Notes: generated by a model from the sequence alone, not told the origin. Positions 49,711 to 58,629 are shown, counted from the stretch's first letter. The stretch: DNA of 64,000 nucleotides from Candidatus Saccharibacteria bacterium UBA1050 (GCA_002316545.1 DCDR01000001.1:497692-561691); one strand, 5' to 3'. Numbers and translations: made by a program.

Positions 49711-50510
49711 TATGGCAAGCCCTTTATCGTACCGCCGATTGTCCAGTTTGAACTCGTAGAACCAAACACACCGTCTACAATATAGGTGTCCCCATCATTT
49801 ATTGGCAGAGTGCTCGTAATTAGCAAAGACGAGCCGTTTACCACATAGGTGACGTCAGGCGGGAGGCTAATCACTGATCGAGCAGTTGTCCATGGCACGG
49901 TAATTTGCCAAGCGCTGAGGTTGAACCCTGACGTGTTTGTAATCGTGAAGGTAATTGGCCACTGGTACACAGACCCAACCCTTGTTCGAGTACCCTGCTG
50001 ACGCGTAACGCTTAGGCCCGTAATTGTTTGAAAGCCAGCAATGTACGTTCCTGACACATAAACATTTTGAAGTGTGTAGTCGGTAATGTCCGTAAGGAAT
50101 CGAATCGTAAAAGTACGTGTTGAATTTTTTGCAATCGTACCATTCCCCGAACCGTTATCGATTGTCTCGGTATCTCCTGAATTCGAGCACACCACGCTTG
50201 TTGCGCAAGTAAACGTTCCCCAGTCGGGCGGAAGATCGAATTTGAGCTGCCAGGCAGTAACAGAGACTGGTCCATTGTTGCGCACGGTAAAGCCGATATT
50301 GTAACGTATTCGCCCTGAAACATTTGTGAAGGTTTTTGTGTAGGTAACAAGCAAGTATTCTGACGAAACATACAGTGGAGCTGTTTGATTTGCCTCCACT
50401 GACAGGTCTTGACTAAATAGCGCGTATGAGCCACTAGTCAGCAGCACAGGAATTGTCAGTAGCATCGCTATATGACGAAATAGTACACGTCGGCGATGAT
50501 ATCGTGCCAC
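49710..50510 (-). CDS. secreted CBM2-like protein
   Basis: A 266-residue exported protein. Signal segment residues 10-30 (HIAMLLTIPVLLTSGSYALFS), followed by two similar beta-sandwich domains. Each has the cellulose-binding CBM2 pattern (NIGFTVRNNGPVSVTAWQLKFDLP; WPITFTITNTSGFNLSAWQITV). Such modules bind crystalline polysaccharide, but the fold is also used in fibre assembly. Start GTG 50510 with ribosome site GGGAGGG 8 bases upstream. Third gene of the TasA-like operon; likely a minor fibre or surface-binding component. Confidence 0.7.
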   Translation of the reverse strand: MARYHRRRVLFRHIAMLLTIPVLLTSGSYALFSQDLSVEANQTAPLYVSSEYLLVTYTKTFTNVSGRIRYNIGFTVRNNGPVSVTAWQLKFDLPPDWGTFTCATSVVCSNSGDTETIDNGSGNGTIAKNSTRTFTIRFLTDITDYTLQNVYVSGTYIAGFQTITGLSVTRQQGTRTRVGSVYQWPITFTITNTSGFNLSAWQITVPWTTARSVISLPPDVTYVVNGSSLLITSTLPINDGDTYIVDGVFGSTSSNWTIGGTIKGLP

Positions 50511-50537
50511 TGAAGCGTCCCTCCCTCTTTACAATAG

Positions 50538-51038
50538 TTACGTATCTTGGACGTAATTAAAGTTAATAGTGACCGGCTTGGAAGCACCATTCGGATTTGT
50601 GGTCGCCGCGGAGTCCCACCCAGTTGTAATAGTAGCGGTGGTCGTAGCGCCCGGAGCCAATGTATCGTTAACCGCAACTCCGGTAATACCGTACGTGATG
50701 TACGTAGGAGCAGCCGCATTGATAGCCGTAAGATCGGTTATTGAACTAAGGCGTGCATTAATGTTGCCATTATTCCGTATGACTACCTGATACGATGACG
50801 CTGAGCCTGGATAGGCGAACTCGACATCGAAAGTGGCGGAAGTGGCGGTAAAAGATGGCGTGCCTACTTGATCGGTTGCACCTACTTGGCCAGTCGGTGT
50901 GATGCTTTGAATCATAATGTCCCAGTTTCCAGTGGCAGTACCCGTACCATTAATCGTCAGTGTTTGAGCATAGGCAGCATACGCGACTGACGCGGCGCTC
51001 ACCAGGATAATCGCTAGTGAGAATACCTTCCTTTTCAT
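50538..51038 (-). CDS. TasA/camelysin-like secreted protein, paralog 2
   Basis: A 166-residue exported protein. I place the start at ATG 51038 (MKRKVFSLAI), because the longer frame begins at a TTG directly abutting the -10 box (51072-51077); this also gives exactly the length of its paralog. Signal peptide with AYAAYAQ, then a beta-sandwich (LTINGTGTATGNWDIMI... TATFDVEFAYPG... VVIRNNGNINARLSSI). This matches the general plan of SipW-dependent TasA/camelysin fibre proteins. No HExxH is visible, so peptidase activity is not expected. Confidence 0.7.
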   Translation of the reverse strand: MKRKVFSLAIILVSAASVAYAAYAQTLTINGTGTATGNWDIMIQSITPTGQVGATDQVGTPSFTATSATFDVEFAYPGSASSYQVVIRNNGNINARLSSITDLTAINAAAPTYITYGITGVAVNDTLAPGATTTATITTGWDSAATTNPNGASKPVTINFNYVQDT

Positions 51039-51071
51039 ACCTGCTGTTTTTGTTCCTTTACGTTTAGTCAA

Positions 51072-51077
51072 ATTATA
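51072..51077 (-). promoter_or_regulatory. -10 promoter for the TasA2-CBM-peptidase operon
   Basis: TATAAT within TTATATAAT on the minus strand. The expected start is near 51065, giving a leader of about 27 bases before ATG 51038. Confidence 0.5.
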
Positions 51078-51097
51078 TAACGGATATGCTAAATCAA

Positions 51098-51126
51098 CAA
51101 GTGAGCTCCCTCAGGGAGCTCACTTG
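51098..51126 (-). terminator. very stable hairpin after first TasA-like gene
   Basis: A perfect 13-bp stem CAAGTGAGCTCCC / GGGAGCTCACTTG with a 3-base loop, 23 bases after the stop. On the minus strand the next bases are TTGATTT, not a real U-run. It may stop transcription partly or protect the mRNA end. Confidence 0.6.
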
Positions 51127-51148
51127 TGTCTATTGTGCTAGCAAACGA

Positions 51149-51649
51149 TTACGTATCTTGTGAGTAATCAAGGGTGATTGTCGCTGTCTTTGATGTACCA
51201 GTAGTGACTGGTGATGAAGCAGGATCCCATTCAACGGTAACAGTGGCGGTGTTGGTACCACCATTTGCTGAAATAGTCGTGTTTACTGCAACGCCTGAAA
51301 GCGTGTAGTCGATGTAGGTTGGTGCAGCAGCGTTTGCCTGGGTAACACCATCGATCGTAGTGATTTTAGCAGGAATCGTACCATTGTTTTCTACCGTAAT
51401 ATCATAGGTTGCGGTAGCACCTGGATATGCCAAGTCAACATCAAATGTTGCTGTTGTTGCGTTAAAGCTTGGCGCTACGTTGTCGGTTGCTCCTGTCGCT
51501 GAAGTCTGCGTGATACCAGTAATTGCAACATCCCACGTACCGGCCGCGGTGCTCGTTCCATTAATGGTCAGTAATTGCGCGTAAGCCGCGTATGCAACAG
51601 AGGATAATCCTACTACAACTAACGCTGCAACGATAAGCTTGTTTCTCAT
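51149..51649 (-). CDS. TasA/camelysin-like secreted protein, paralog 1
   Basis: A 166-residue exported protein, first of the fibre operon. Signal peptide MRNKLIVAALVVVGLSSVAYA, then AYAQLLTINGTSTAAGTWDV and a beta-sandwich closely similar along its length to the gene at 50538 (ATFDVDLAYPG; ITVENNGTIPAKI; the shared end T-I-x-Y-x-QDT). Promoter TATAGT (51671-51676) and GGAAG 7 bases before the ATG. The stable hairpin downstream suggests it is made in excess over the rest of the operon, as expected for a fibre's main subunit; that is inference. Confidence 0.72.
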   Translation of the reverse strand: MRNKLIVAALVVVGLSSVAYAAYAQLLTINGTSTAAGTWDVAITGITQTSATGATDNVAPSFNATTATFDVDLAYPGATATYDITVENNGTIPAKITTIDGVTQANAAAPTYIDYTLSGVAVNTTISANGGTNTATVTVEWDPASSPVTTGTSKTATITLDYSQDT

Positions 51650-51713
51650 CTTTTTTCTTCCTTTTTTAGTACTATAGCCATAGCATACAACACTTGTGTA
51701 AATATCACAATGC

Positions 51714-53027
51714 TTATGGCTTGCGCTGTTTTATTGGGGTGTGACTTGCAATAACCACACCTGCTAATCCCCACCATACAATAGCTGTTGTGTCGTCTGC
51801 CCAAACCGGCAAGAATAATGCGGCAATCGCCAAGCCAATACCACTTGCAAACAACGCCCTGGCCACCCAATCCTTTTTCGAAAACACCCAAAGCTGGTGT
51901 AGCACCATGCCCGTAAGCGCAATAAACAACCCAAAACCGAGCCAACCGACTTCATGAGCAACAAATAGGTAATAGTTCTCAATAGTTACATCTGGCGATT
52001 GCTCACTTACAATTGATGCCGATCCGGTACTGCCTATGCCTGCGCCCAGTGGCTGTTTGGTAAGTCGCTTCCAGCCGCTGGCGAGCGATTCAACATGCTG
52101 ATCGTTTGATTTTACTACTACAGTTGATTCTGGATCTTCGTGTAGTACCACATTTTTGTACCAGTCTGTTTGCTGCAGCAAAACAGCTCCAGTAATTACC
52201 GCTACTGCAATGACAATTTCGGCAAGAATGACTGCACGCGAACGATGAGTCTTTACAGCAATAGCAACCACAACACCCGCAGCAATTGCCGCTGCCAAGT
52301 AGGCGCTACGTGAATAAGTGGCGTACAGCACTATACTGGTTGCCACTGTGCCAGTAGCCAAAACGTAGCGATGATTTTGGCTTAATTTTTTCCAGCGAAG
52401 TAATGCAAAACTTAACGCTCCTGCAAGCAAGATAGCGCATAGCGCCCCAAGCGGATTCGGACCGCGTTGTGTACTTTGAATTCGTATAAAATCAGGGTTT
52501 TTATCAATTGTTGTATACGACGTAATCGTGTCTTTGCCATACCCAATCGTACTCAGCGCATCTTTTGGTAGCACCGTTAGCTGAATCAGGCCGAATGCCA
52601 CCGTCAACGCACCGCCCACTACTGCCGACCACACCAGCATCGGCTTGGTCTTAGGGTGCATCAAAGCCGCAACATAGGCAAGGCTAAACACCAGCAGAAA
52701 ACGAAGATCAATCACCAGACCAGCCAAAACGGACTGCCAATTATCAAATAGCACTGTCGCGACAAGTAGGTGAAGTGTCGCCAGCCCAAGTACCATCTGA
52801 AGCAAGCGTGAGGCCAGCAGTTGACGCCAAAGTGCATTATTGGTCACCCATACAATTGCACCAACGAATAAAATGCCGAGTGCAATCTCTTTCCACGCTT
52901 TAATATATAGCTCGGCACTAGGAAAAATGCTCCCAACACCCACTGAAATTGGCGCATGAAACCACACCAAGAACAGCACAGCCGCCAGCGTGACTGCATA
53001 GTAATATTCAAACGTTTTTTGCTTCAT
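51714..53027 (-). CDS. O-antigen ligase/polymerase family membrane protein
   Basis: A 437-residue polytopic protein with about 11-12 hydrophobic segments and the long outer loop (about residues 285-350) typical of Wzy/WaaL proteins. The loop includes TKQPLGAGIGSTGSA, where such enzymes have conserved glycines, followed by ENYYLFVAHEVGWLGFGLF, the usual H-N/E region. It would polymerise or attach a surface polysaccharide made by the neighbouring genes. TACACT and AAGAGAG lie before the ATG. Divergent from the sugar-phosphate transferase at 53071. Confidence 0.8.
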   Translation of the reverse strand: MKQKTFEYYYAVTLAAVLFLVWFHAPISVGVGSIFPSAELYIKAWKEIALGILFVGAIVWVTNNALWRQLLASRLLQMVLGLATLHLLVATVLFDNWQSVLAGLVIDLRFLLVFSLAYVAALMHPKTKPMLVWSAVVGGALTVAFGLIQLTVLPKDALSTIGYGKDTITSYTTIDKNPDFIRIQSTQRGPNPLGALCAILLAGALSFALLRWKKLSQNHRYVLATGTVATSIVLYATYSRSAYLAAAIAAGVVVAIAVKTHRSRAVILAEIVIAVAVITGAVLLQQTDWYKNVVLHEDPESTVVVKSNDQHVESLASGWKRLTKQPLGAGIGSTGSASIVSEQSPDVTIENYYLFVAHEVGWLGFGLFIALTGMVLHQLWVFSKKDWVARALFASGIGLAIAALFLPVWADDTTAIVWWGLAGVVIASHTPIKQRKP

Positions 53028-53054
53028 GCTCTCTTTAGTGTAGCGAAAAAATGC

Positions 53055-53060
53055 TATAAT
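53055..53060 (+). promoter_or_regulatory. extended -10 promoter
   Basis: TGCTATAAT, TATAAT at 53055-53060, 10 bases before ATG 53071; the leader would be only 3-4 bases. Confidence 0.55.
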
Positions 53061-53070
53061 AACATCACTT

Positions 53071-54507
53071 ATGCCTAGTCGTGACGCGAAGTTTTATAGC
53101 CTTATTCTTATCTTCACCGATATCATAGCCCTCATGTTGGCGTTCACTATCGCCTACATAGTGCGGGTTCAAAATGACCCACGACCACTTCTAGTACCTG
53201 TCTATGCCGAGACCTACATCACTAGCTTCGTAAGTCTGCTTCCGTTTTGGATTATCGTGTTTGCGTCACTGGGCTTGTATAGTTCTATCGTATACAGTCG
53301 CCGTTTGGTTGAATGGAGCCGTATTGCGATTGGCTCATTTGTTGGAATTCTCCTTGTCATTGGCTGGGAATACATCACCGAAGTACGCGTGTTCCCTGCT
53401 CGTCTAGTTACTGTATATGCGCTGATTGGCTCGTTTGTTTTGTTGGTACTCGTACGCGAAATTCTGCGTTTTACGCGTGGCGTGCTGTTTCGATTCGGCA
53501 AAGGCACTAGTCGCGTACTTATTGTTGGTAACAGTGCCGCAACTCACGACATCGCAAAAGAACTCTCTGATACACAAAAAAGTGGTTTTCGCGTCGTAGC
53601 TATCGCAGGCCCAAAACGGCTCGTACCGGATGGCTTAAAAGTTGCCCATTACAGCACTATCGAAGCTGCACTCCGTGACATCAAGCGACTTCACGTTACC
53701 ACAATTATTCAGACTGACCTTTCTTCCGACTCTGATCAAAATCAGAAAGTACTCGGCGCTGCGCAAATCAACCATATCCGCTATAGTTTCATTCCTGGTG
53801 AAGCCGAATTTTACACCGGCAAAAATACCGTTGATGTATTTCTTGGTTACCCAATGATTTCGGTTTCGCAGACTCCCCTCATTGGCTGGGGTGCAATCGC
53901 TAAACGCGTATTTGATGCGGTATTCTCGGCATTGTTACTGGTTGTCCTCTCGCCCGTTCTACTGCTCGTAGTGATACTACAAAAAATTTTCAACCCCGGA
54001 CCGGTATTTTACGTATCAGACCGTCTCAGCCAATTTTCAAAACCTGTTCGACTTATAAAATTCCGCAGCATGGACCGACGCTACGGTAAAAAAGATGCTG
54101 CCGAAGAATTCCGCGAAATGGGCAGGGAAGACTTAGCCGCCGAATATAAACGAGATCATAAAGTTACCAACGATCCCCGTATTACTCGTTTTGGTAATTT
54201 TCTTCGTGTTACTTCAATCGACGAGTTACCACAAATTTTCAATGTCATAAAGGGCGACTTAAGCCTTGTGGGCCCTCGCCCGATTTTGCCACAGGAAGTA
54301 AAATTCTCAGAAGGCAAGGCCGCACTACTACATAGCGTAAAATCAGGCGTAACTGGCCTTTGGCAAGTTTCCGGCCGTAGTGAACTCAGCTTCGACGAAC
54401 GAATAGAGCTCGAAACATTCTATGCGCAAAACTGGAGCTTCTGGCTCGATATAAAAATCTTGTTTAAAACACTCGCTGCAGTGTTTCGCCGCGACGGTGC
54501 TCGTTAG
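53071..54507 (+). CDS. polyprenyl-phosphate sugar phosphotransferase (WbaP/RfbP-like)
   Basis: A 478-residue membrane enzyme that starts glycan assembly by moving a sugar-1-phosphate to undecaprenyl phosphate. Four N-terminal membrane helices (residues 8-130), a Rossmann-like middle domain (VLIVGNSAATHDIAKELSD), then a re-entrant/membrane helix (FDAVFSALLLVVLSPVLLLVV) and the catalytic domain: KFRSMDR, TRFGNFLRVTSIDELPQIFNV and GPRPILPQEV. WQVSGRSELSFDERIELE completes the family pattern. The sugar donor cannot be read from the sequence. Confidence 0.92.
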   Translation: MPSRDAKFYSLILIFTDIIALMLAFTIAYIVRVQNDPRPLLVPVYAETYITSFVSLLPFWIIVFASLGLYSSIVYSRRLVEWSRIAIGSFVGILLVIGWEYITEVRVFPARLVTVYALIGSFVLLVLVREILRFTRGVLFRFGKGTSRVLIVGNSAATHDIAKELSDTQKSGFRVVAIAGPKRLVPDGLKVAHYSTIEAALRDIKRLHVTTIIQTDLSSDSDQNQKVLGAAQINHIRYSFIPGEAEFYTGKNTVDVFLGYPMISVSQTPLIGWGAIAKRVFDAVFSALLLVVLSPVLLLVVILQKIFNPGPVFYVSDRLSQFSKPVRLIKFRSMDRRYGKKDAAEEFREMGREDLAAEYKRDHKVTNDPRITRFGNFLRVTSIDELPQIFNVIKGDLSLVGPRPILPQEVKFSEGKAALLHSVKSGVTGLWQVSGRSELSFDERIELETFYAQNWSFWLDIKILFKTLAAVFRRDGAR

Positions 54508-54512
54508 CAAGC

Positions 54513-56336
54513 TTATTCAACTGTTACACTTTTTGCTAAGTTTCGTGGCTGGTCTACATCGTTGCCCTTATTCACGGCAACGTAGTAAGCAAATAATTGC
54601 GACACAATATTAAATAGTAGCGGCGTAAACATTTTTAGGCGCGATTCAATTCGTACTACTCGCTCGGCCTCAATTTCACGCGAGCTATTAGTCACCACAA
54701 TCACGTGCCCGCCCCTCGCCTGAACTTCAATAATATTACTCATACTTTTTTCAAATAGCTCATTATCCATCACAAAAGCTACCTCAAAAAATCTATCATC
54801 AATTAGCGCGATCGAGCCGTGCTTTAACTCACCAGCCGGCTGACCTTCTACATGAATATAACTGGTTTCTTTCAGCTTCAACGCGCCTTCAAGTGCAAGC
54901 GGATACAGTACGTCGCGGCCAATGTAAAAGGCGTGCTCATAGTGGCTATAGTCTGCGGCAAGTTGTTTTACTTCCTCATTTTTTGTATCGAGTACGGCAG
55001 CAATTTCCTCAGGTAACGCATCAAGCTCATCAATGTACGGTCGCACGTCTTCTATCGACATGCCTTTGGCCTGCGCCATTACTAGCCCAAAGAGAACTAG
55101 GGCAACAACCTGCGAGGTAAAGCCTTTCGTGCTCGCAACTGATATCTCGGCACCAGCGTGTATGTAAATACCGCCATCAACTTCACGCGCAATGGTTGAA
55201 CCGACCGCATTTACCACGCCAAGGCAGCGAACACCGCGTTGCTTCATCTCCTTCAAGCAGGCAATCGTATCGGCGGTTTCACCAGATTGCGACACGAATA
55301 TCGCCAACGAATTTTCGGGCACATTAAACGAACGATATCGAAGTTCTGAAGCCACTACCGTATCTATCACCACATCGTCAGCGAATCGTTCGATGTAATA
55401 GCTCGCTATCATACTGGCATACGACGCCGTGCCGCAGGCAACGATAAATATGTGCTTCACAGCCCTTAGTTCTTCCTCGCTCATGTTCAATCCACCAAGC
55501 CGCAGCAAATCTTGATCTTTCACTACCCGACCAGCCAGCGTAGCACTCAGCGATTCAGGTTGGTCGAAAATTTCTTTCACCAAAAAGTGGTCAAAGCCCT
55601 TTTTCTGCATCGCCTGAATGTCCATTTCAATAGTTTCAACGATTGGCTCAACAGCCTGGTCAGCACTATCCTTTACAGTTACGCCGTCTCTGGTACATTT
55701 AGCAACTTCGCCATCTTTTAAGAAAATCACTTGGTCGGTATTTCCTACGAGCGCAGACGGGTCACTGGCAATAAAGGTTTCATCTTCGCCCACGCCAATC
55801 ACCAACGGACTACCGCTCCTCGCTACAACAACCTCATCCATGTTGTCTTTAGCAACCACAGCAATTCCATACGCGCCTACCACCATATGCAGAGCCTCGC
55901 TTACCGCAGCAAATAAATTTTTATCTTGCTGGTAAATCGAATCGACGAGCGCGGTCAGTACCTCGGTGTCTGTTTCGCTCACAAAGCTATAGCCACGTGT
56001 TTCTAGCACGCTTTTTAAGTCTTTGTAATTTTCAATAATACCGTTATGAACTAGAAATATATCGCCCACATTGTGAGGATGAGCATTGCGTTCGCTTGGT
56101 TCGCCATGGGTTGCCCAACGGGTGTGTCCAATACCGATTGAATCGTCTCGATGGCTATCGTTTACCAAGCTATCGAGTCCGGCTACTTTTCCTTTTACGC
56201 GAAGCAGGCAAGCATCGCCATCCTGAAAGGTAACTATACCAGCTGAATCGTAGCCACGATACTCCAGCCGGTGCAAGCCTTCAAGTAAAATTGATTGCGC
56301 ATTTTTAGAACCAACATAGCCGACAATTCCGCACAT
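54513..56336 (-). CDS. glmS: glutamine-fructose-6-phosphate aminotransferase
   Basis: A 607-residue cytoplasmic enzyme making glucosamine-6-phosphate, the first step to UDP-GlcNAc. N-terminal glutaminase domain starts with the catalytic Cys (MCGIVGYVG) and has HTRWATHGEPSERNAHPH and the GIIENY loop. Two SIS sugar-isomerase domains follow (GTASYASMIASYYIE, SQSGETADT, SVASTKGFTSQ) and the C-terminal LAKSVTVE. Full canonical length. A GATAAT box lies 5 bases before the ATG, so a leaderless message is likely; there is no glmS ribozyme upstream. Supplies precursor for wall and glycan genes here. Confidence 0.96.
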   Translation of the reverse strand: MCGIVGYVGSKNAQSILLEGLHRLEYRGYDSAGIVTFQDGDACLLRVKGKVAGLDSLVNDSHRDDSIGIGHTRWATHGEPSERNAHPHNVGDIFLVHNGIIENYKDLKSVLETRGYSFVSETDTEVLTALVDSIYQQDKNLFAAVSEALHMVVGAYGIAVVAKDNMDEVVVARSGSPLVIGVGEDETFIASDPSALVGNTDQVIFLKDGEVAKCTRDGVTVKDSADQAVEPIVETIEMDIQAMQKKGFDHFLVKEIFDQPESLSATLAGRVVKDQDLLRLGGLNMSEEELRAVKHIFIVACGTASYASMIASYYIERFADDVVIDTVVASELRYRSFNVPENSLAIFVSQSGETADTIACLKEMKQRGVRCLGVVNAVGSTIAREVDGGIYIHAGAEISVASTKGFTSQVVALVLFGLVMAQAKGMSIEDVRPYIDELDALPEEIAAVLDTKNEEVKQLAADYSHYEHAFYIGRDVLYPLALEGALKLKETSYIHVEGQPAGELKHGSIALIDDRFFEVAFVMDNELFEKSMSNIIEVQARGGHVIVVTNSSREIEAERVVRIESRLKMFTPLLFNIVSQLFAYYVAVNKGNDVDQPRNLAKSVTVE

Positions 56337-56418
56337 ATTTCATTATCCTATTTAGATTTTGTCGTTGATTTTACAGTAGTACATATGTGTTTTACATCAT
56401 GGTGTAACACTCATTTAG

Positions 56419-56424
56419 TATACT
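56419..56424 (+). promoter_or_regulatory. -10 promoter (leaderless)
   Basis: TATACT 7 bases before ATG 56432. Confidence 0.55.
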
Positions 56425-56431
56425 CTACTGT

Positions 56432-56947
56432 ATGGAAATCGCATATTGCCGCCGTTGTGGGGCGCCAGCAAAATTTCAAGGAGGAATTCAATATGTTTGC
56501 AGTAATGGTCACCCAATTTATGCAAACCCTCTACCGACTGCTAGCATCTTTCTTGTTCGCGACAGCCAAGTGCTCCTAGCGGTTCGAGCCATCGAACCAG
56601 GCAAGGGCAAACTCGATAGTATTGGTGGCTTTGTTGATGGTAACGAAACATTTGAAGAGGCTGCGTACCGTGAGCTTAAAGAAGAGGCTGGGCTAGAACC
56701 AAGCCAGATTGGACCGCTACACTACCTCACTAGCAGCATTGGCGAGTATTTATTCAAAGATGAACCGCTCCAAGTACTGTCGCTCTTTTACGTCGCTTCA
56801 TTCGATGCCAACACAGTGCCAACTCCACACGATGATGCGGCAAGTTTTACTTGGCGCGAAGCCACTAGCCTGTCGCTCGATGAGTTCCACGCCAACGACG
56901 TACGTAGCGGCATTGTAGCGCTACAAAGCTACCTTACTGATAAGTAA
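56432..56947 (+). CDS. NUDIX hydrolase with N-terminal zinc ribbon
   Basis: A 171-residue hydrolase of nucleoside-diphosphate-linked compounds. A zinc-ribbon-like N-terminus (YCRRCGAPAKF...YVCSNGH) is followed by a complete NUDIX box, GGFVDGNETFEEAAYRELKEEAGL (Gx5Ex7RExxEExG), near residues 68-91. The ribbon plus NUDIX order recalls NudC-type NADH pyrophosphatases, but the NudC signature SQPWPFPxS is not seen, so substrate is open. Divergent from glmS, upstream of rfbB. Confidence 0.88.
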   Translation: MEIAYCRRCGAPAKFQGGIQYVCSNGHPIYANPLPTASIFLVRDSQVLLAVRAIEPGKGKLDSIGGFVDGNETFEEAAYRELKEEAGLEPSQIGPLHYLTSSIGEYLFKDEPLQVLSLFYVASFDANTVPTPHDDAASFTWREATSLSLDEFHANDVRSGIVALQSYLTDK

Positions 56948-56970
56948 TTTCAATCTGTTACAAAAGACGT

Positions 56971-56976
56971 TATACT
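56971..56976 (+). promoter_or_regulatory. -10 promoter of rfbB
   Basis: TATACT 8 bases before ATG 56985. Confidence 0.55.
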
Positions 56977-56984
56977 AGAAGTAT

Positions 56985-57992
56985 ATGAAATTACTCGTTA
57001 CAGGTGGTGCCGGATTCATTGGGTCAAACTTCGTGCACTATACCGTCAAAAACCGACCCGAGCATAGCGTTACTGTCGTCGATAAACTGACCTATGCCGG
57101 AAATAAATCAAATCTCGAGCCTGTGGCCGACAAAATTGAATTCATTCAGGGTGATATTTGCGACGCCGAGCTCATGGACAAACTTGTGAGCGAAACCGAT
57201 ATTGTGGTGCACTTCGCCGCGGAAAGTCACAATGATAACTCCCTTCGTGAGCCCTGGCCATTCGTTGAAACCAATATCGTAGGTACCTACACTATCCTTG
57301 AGGCTGTGCGCAAACACCAAAAGCGCCTGCATCACATTAGTACCGATGAAGTATTTGGTGACCTCGAAATCGACGACCCCAACCGTTTTACCGAAGAAAC
57401 GCCGTACAATCCATCAAGCCCCTACTCGAGCACTAAAGCGGGAAGTGACCACTTAGTAAGCGCTTGGGTACGCAGCTTCGACATTCAGGCAACCATTAGC
57501 AACTGTTCAAATAATTACGGCCCCTACCAGCACATTGAAAAGTTCATTCCTCGCCAAATTACCAATATCTTAAGTGATATCAAACCAAAACTCTACGGCG
57601 AAGGCCTTAATGTACGAGACTGGATTCATGTCGACGACCACAACGAAGCAGTTCACCTAATTTTAGATAAAGGCGTAAACGGCGAAACTTACATCATTGG
57701 TGCCGACAACGATCACACTAACAACAAAATGGTAATTGAAATGATTTGTGAGCTGATGGGCAAGCCGAAAGACTGGTACGAGCATGTAACCGACAGGCCG
57801 GGCCACGACATGCGCTACGCTATGGACAGCAGCAAACTGCGCCGCGAACTCGGCTGGCAACCTCGCTACACCGACAACAATGGTATGCGCGAAGGTCTCA
57901 AGCAAACAATTGCGTGGTACGAAGCCAACCGCGACTGGTGGCAAACCGAAAAAGACGCCGTTGAAGCGGCTTACGCCAAACAAGGCCAATAA
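56985..57992 (+). CDS. rfbB: dTDP-glucose 4,6-dehydratase
   Basis: A 335-residue SDR enzyme, second step of dTDP-L-rhamnose synthesis. NAD motif GGAGFIGSNF, substrate loop AAESHNDNSLREPWPF, catalytic Thr-Asp-Glu in HISTDEVFGDL, and the Tyr-Lys pair in YSSTKAGSDH. NNYGPYQHIEKFIPR is also characteristic. Full length. It is separated from rfbC, rfbD and rfbA by two NUDIX genes, one in each direction, so the rhamnose cluster looks interrupted. Confidence 0.95.
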   Translation: MKLLVTGGAGFIGSNFVHYTVKNRPEHSVTVVDKLTYAGNKSNLEPVADKIEFIQGDICDAELMDKLVSETDIVVHFAAESHNDNSLREPWPFVETNIVGTYTILEAVRKHQKRLHHISTDEVFGDLEIDDPNRFTEETPYNPSSPYSSTKAGSDHLVSAWVRSFDIQATISNCSNNYGPYQHIEKFIPRQITNILSDIKPKLYGEGLNVRDWIHVDDHNEAVHLILDKGVNGETYIIGADNDHTNNKMVIEMICELMGKPKDWYEHVTDRPGHDMRYAMDSSKLRRELGWQPRYTDNNGMREGLKQTIAWYEANRDWWQTEKDAVEAAYAKQGQ

Positions 57993-57998
57993 ACCCCT

Positions 57999-58547
57999 CT
58001 AGCTGGCTGACGATTTGGCTGCTTCGTAAGCGGCCACTATTTCAGGAATCATTATTTTATGGTGCTCGAGAGTTGATTCAGGTAGGGAATTAACGGGGAA
58101 GAATTGCCCTGTTAATTTTGTGTCGTCTATTACCTCTACTTCTATATAGTGCACCAAATCGAGCTCACGACCCCTAGTAACATCCCAAAATTTCGTAGTT
58201 ACCTGCACTGGCTCGCCAACGTAACGAATTCCCTCGCCTAATTCGTCTTTTAACACTCTGGCGAAGCCAGATGCCAAACTGCCTTCTTCGTCAGTAGAGC
58301 GAATTACTGTACCAGGAATGTGCCAGCCACTTGGCCAGTGAGGGTCGTTTTCAGGCCGCTGCGTCAGATAAATTTCAAGTCCATCGGCTGTGTTTCGTAG
58401 CGGCGCCACCTCCATCGTTGGTGTGGTTACTAAGTTGGCAACCGACCAAAATATCGGCAGCGGCAGGTAGCCGCGTGGCAAACGCTGGAGTTGGCTTGCT
58501 ACCGCATTGATTTCATCGTCTGTTAGAGGCTGCTGGTTATCTGTCAT
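57999..58547 (-). CDS. diverged NUDIX-fold protein
   Basis: A 182-residue protein with a NUDIX-like layout: LEIYLTQRPENDPHWPSGWHIPGTVIRSTDEEGSLASGFARVLKDELG. The box keeps the order of strand, Gly-turn and helix but has lost the REVxEE core (FARVLKDELG), so hydrolysis is uncertain. The C-terminal part (FFPVNSLPESTLEHHKIMIPEIVAAYEAA) is typical of the fold. It points against the rfb genes and ends 6 bases after the rfbB stop. GACAAT lies 9 bases before its ATG. Confidence 0.7.
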   Translation of the reverse strand: MTDNQQPLTDDEINAVASQLQRLPRGYLPLPIFWSVANLVTTPTMEVAPLRNTADGLEIYLTQRPENDPHWPSGWHIPGTVIRSTDEEGSLASGFARVLKDELGEGIRYVGEPVQVTTKFWDVTRGRELDLVHYIEVEVIDDTKLTGQFFPVNSLPESTLEHHKIMIPEIVAAYEAAKSSAS

Positions 58548-58593
58548 TGTGAAATCATTGTCTCACTCTTCCCTGTTAAGAACAAGCAGTATA

Positions 58594-58622
58594 TTGACTT
58601 TTTTGCTGTTTTTTGCTATAAT
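58594..58622 (+). promoter_or_regulatory. near-consensus promoter of GC-rich NUDIX gene
   Basis: TTGACT (58594-58599), 17-base spacer, TGCTATAAT (TATAAT 58617-58622). It is AT-rich and of the local type, unlike the gene it drives. Confidence 0.75.
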
Positions 58623-58629
58623 ATATTTC

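Noticed and set aside
51039..51071. TTG start 11 codons upstream of the second TasA-like protein
   Set aside because: The TTG directly touches the -10 box, so it could not be in the transcript from that promoter; ATG 51038 gives the same length as the paralog.
56360..56412. Imperfect palindromes (ACATATGT and GTGTT...AACAC) between glmS and the NUDIX gene
   Set aside because: Pairing is interrupted and no regulator is implied; could be chance in AT-rich DNA.
56337..56431. glmS ribozyme or riboswitch upstream of glmS
   Set aside because: Only 95 bases separate the divergent genes and a -10 box abuts the start, leaving no room for a leader.
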